Position numbers and translations under genes: made by a program. Shown piece by piece: positions 6,853-8,137 of a stretch of 8,137 nt of DNA. The notes under the pieces are model-generated. The model was not told where the DNA came from and searched no databases. It saw nothing but the letters and a program-made list of their open reading frames with translations. How positions within the stretch are numbered: the first letter of the stretch is position 1; each line of letters begins with the position of its first letter. Source of the stretch: an uncultured Campylobacter sp. (GTDB lineage Bacteria > Campylobacterota > Campylobacteria > Campylobacterales > Campylobacteraceae); NCBI GenBank assembly GCA_900539505.1, contig UQCL01000074.1:1-8137 (forward strand), given 5' to 3'.

Positions 6853-6927
6853 ATTTTATCTTAACGGCGCTTTGCGAGGGATTAAAATTCCAGCCTTGCC
6901 GCACCTCATTAAATTTTTAAAATTATA
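6853..6927 (-). promoter_or_regulatory. candidate promoters for the minus-strand two-gene unit
   Basis: Two -10-like boxes read on the minus strand. GATAAAAT (6853-6860) would give a leader of about 25 bases before the ATG at 6823. A perfect TATAAT (6922-6927) would give a leader of about 90 bases. Either could serve; no -35 is evident. The rest of the 249 bases between the ATG at 6823 and the yihY-like stop (6824-7072) holds no gene I can see, only AT-rich palindromes such as AATTTTAAAATT at 6983-6994. Confidence 0.35.
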
Positions 6928-7072
6928 TTTCTTATGCATATGCCGATTATTCAAAGACAAACTTCCCGCCCGTTTTCGATAGAATTTTAAAATTTCGATT
7001 TAAATTTCTAGCCCATGCAGAAAATGCGCTTTAATCCAAAAAGCATAGAAAAACGCAGCCTTGCACAGAAAT

Positions 7073-7906
7073 TCAAGCGCTTTGGCGCTCGCCACCTCTT
7101 TTAAATTTAGCGTCTAAAAATACGCAGAATTTCACGCCGTATAGGTAGAAAATCCAGCTTATGTAGATCCACAGAAAGAAAAATAGCGCGACCGAAAACG
7201 AGCCGTAGATGCTAAGATAGGTTTTGTTATAAAAGACGTATTGCGCAAAAACCAGTCTTGAAAGCCACCATAAAATCGATGCTACGAGCGATGAGGCAAG
7301 CACCGCTTTTGCGCGGATTTCGCGGTTGATCGCAGTGGCGTAAGTGATAGCAAAAATCCCCCAAACGATTAAGTAGGGTAGAATTTTAAGCAAATTTATC
7401 CAGCTCGTAAACTCGGTTTTATTTAGTAGCTCCTGAAGCTCGCCGCTGATATAAAACGATGCTCCAAGCCCCACAGGAGCGAGCGTCATCAGCGTCCAGT
7501 AGGTGCTTAGGCTCTTAAAAAAGCTTCGCTCGGGTGAATGCGAAATGCGCGCAATTATCGCTTCAAAATCTCCGAAAAACAACACCGACGTAACTAACAC
7601 TGCGCAAAAGCCTGTTACGCCAAGGCTTAGCCCGTTTGCCATAAATTCCTCGATATAGTGCGCCATGCTCGCTTGATTTGCGGGCAGGAAGTTTGAAAAA
7701 ATAAAGCCCATAATCTTGTCGTAGTAGCCTTTAAAGCTTGGCAGCTGCATAAAAACGCTAAGCGAAACCATCAGCACCGGCAGTAGCGCCAGAATCGTGT
7801 GAAAGCTAAGGCTTGATGCATGGTGCATGAGCTCGGTATCGTAGAGGCGGAAGAAATTTTTGAGTCGGTTTTGCGCTTGCTTAAGTGCCAGTATTAGTTT
7901 TTTCAT
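7073..7906 (-). CDS. YihY/BrkB-family inner-membrane protein
   Basis: This 277-aa protein matches the YihY/virulence-factor BrkB family, once misnamed ribonuclease BN. The molecular function is unsettled; transport or export roles have been proposed for some members. About six membrane helices can be seen, near residues 33-53, 93-112, 135-153, 173-193, 203-222 and 235-260. The family's N-terminal signature (ASSLSFHTILALLPVL, 30-45) and C-terminal signature (YGSFSVALFFFLWIYISW, 234-251, then YGVKF) are both present. The basic N-terminus and basic C-terminal tail (KFKRGGER) suggest cytoplasmic ends. It starts at the ATG at 7906 with no Shine-Dalgarno; a TAAAAT box lies seven bases upstream. A small perfect hairpin (AGCGC/GCGCT, 7076-7089) overlaps the stop codon. 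G+C matches the core genes, so this is probably resident chromosome on the far side of the accessory patch. Confidence 0.9.
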   Translation of the reverse strand: MKKLILALKQAQNRLKNFFRLYDTELMHHASSLSFHTILALLPVLMVSLSVFMQLPSFKGYYDKIMGFIFSNFLPANQASMAHYIEEFMANGLSLGVTGFCAVLVTSVLFFGDFEAIIARISHSPERSFFKSLSTYWTLMTLAPVGLGASFYISGELQELLNKTEFTSWINLLKILPYLIVWGIFAITYATAINREIRAKAVLASSLVASILWWLSRLVFAQYVFYNKTYLSIYGSFSVALFFFLWIYISWIFYLYGVKFCVFLDAKFKRGGERQSA

Positions 7907-8098
7907 ACGGGCGATTTTACATTAAAAATTTAGAATTTCATATAAATTTGCGCAATTTTTCTTTTGTATCGCGGTATATCGTCTATGAAATTTAAAGCTA
8001 AAAAATGCGACTACAAATATATAAATTTATATCTCGAATTTAGCCTAAATTTAGGAAAGTTTTTCTAATATGCTAAAAAATAATATTAAATATATCCA
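7907..8098. other. AT-rich region upstream of the yihY-like gene
   Basis: This 192-base stretch has no supportable gene. It holds a minus-strand -10-like TAAAAT (7914-7919) and two perfect AT-rich palindromes: ATATAAATTTATAT (8019-8032) and CCTAAATTTAGG (8044-8055). It ends abruptly where adapter sequence begins at 8099. Confidence 0.5.
7914..7919 (-). promoter_or_regulatory. possible -10 box of the yihY-like gene
   Basis: TAAAAT on the minus strand ends seven bases before the ATG at 7906, so transcription would begin at or near the start codon. This agrees with the lack of a Shine-Dalgarno. Confidence 0.3.
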
Positions 8099-8137
8099 CT
8101 GTCTCTTATACACATCTCCGAGCCCACGAGACTACGC
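8099..8137. other. Illumina Nextera (Tn5) adapter, not genomic
   Basis: Positions 8099-8117 read CTGTCTCTTATACACATCT, the 19-bp Tn5 mosaic end used in Nextera libraries. Positions 8118-8132 read CCGAGCCCACGAGAC, the Nextera read-2 adapter extension, and the last five bases TACGC would be the start of an i7 index. The order and orientation are exactly those of read-through into an adapter. True sequence ends at 8098. Confidence 0.97.

Noticed and set aside
6891..7064. CAGCCTTGC direct repeat (6891-6899 and 7056-7064) as attachment-site or duplication marks
   Set aside because: Nine bases only, with no integrase or mobile element between the copies; not enough to claim a site.
7076..7089. AGCGC/GCGCT hairpin at the end of the yihY-like gene as a terminator
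   Set aside because: It overlaps the stop codon and is not followed by a T run on the minus strand, so it does not look like an intrinsic terminator.
7985..8068. 27-codon frame on the plus strand (MKFKAKKCDY...)
   Set aside because: No ribosome binding site, AT-rich low-complexity composition and no conserved feature; most likely chance.
8099..8117. 19-bp Tn5 end as a natural transposon (IS50-like) terminus
   Set aside because: It is followed directly by the synthetic Nextera read-2 adapter and index bases, so it is a library artefact and not a mobile element.

Overview
The window suggests a Campylobacter or close relative. The first five genes are nadK, recN, tatD, a lytic transglycosylase and rlpA, all on the plus strand. 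From memory, this is close to the order in C. jejuni (Cj0641, Cj0642, Cj0644, Cj0645, Cj0646). The core genes are roughly 45-50% G+C by eye (positions 721-780 hold 30 G/C in 60). That is too high for C. jejuni and fits the oral group better (C. gracilis, C. rectus, C. showae, C. curvus). The species assignment is inference.

Layout. Positions 56-5135 are a compact block of conserved genes. nadK overlaps recN. After a 125-base gap with a good extended -10 promoter, tatD overlaps a MltD-like lytic transglycosylase gene, which is followed 13 bases later by rlpA. The block combines NADP supply, DNA break repair, a metal-dependent hydrolase/nuclease and two secreted peptidoglycan-cleaving enzymes. 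The last two probably work together on septal or lateral wall remodelling.

Positions 5136-6904 look like accessory DNA. They hold a 237-base intergenic stretch with a long-range inverted repeat, then a 78-aa gene that resembles VbhA-type antitoxins of Fic toxins but has no fic gene beside it. Convergent to it is a two-gene minus-strand unit encoding a three-helix membrane protein of 210 aa and a soluble, acidic 160-aa protein with a strong ribosome binding site. This unit is clearly AT-richer than the core (6541-6600 holds only 11 G/C in 60). Neither gene has a function I can name. Together the three genes could be an orphan antitoxin/immunity patch, which is a hypothesis.

Positions 7073-7906 (minus strand) encode a YihY/BrkB-family inner-membrane protein with an AT-rich upstream region. 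The final 39 bases (8099-8137) are not genomic. They are the Nextera/Tn5 mosaic end, the Illumina Nextera adapter and the start of an index, so the window ends in untrimmed adapter at a contig edge. I saw no rRNA, tRNA, CRISPR array or insertion sequence, and no gene-free stretch longer than 300 bases.
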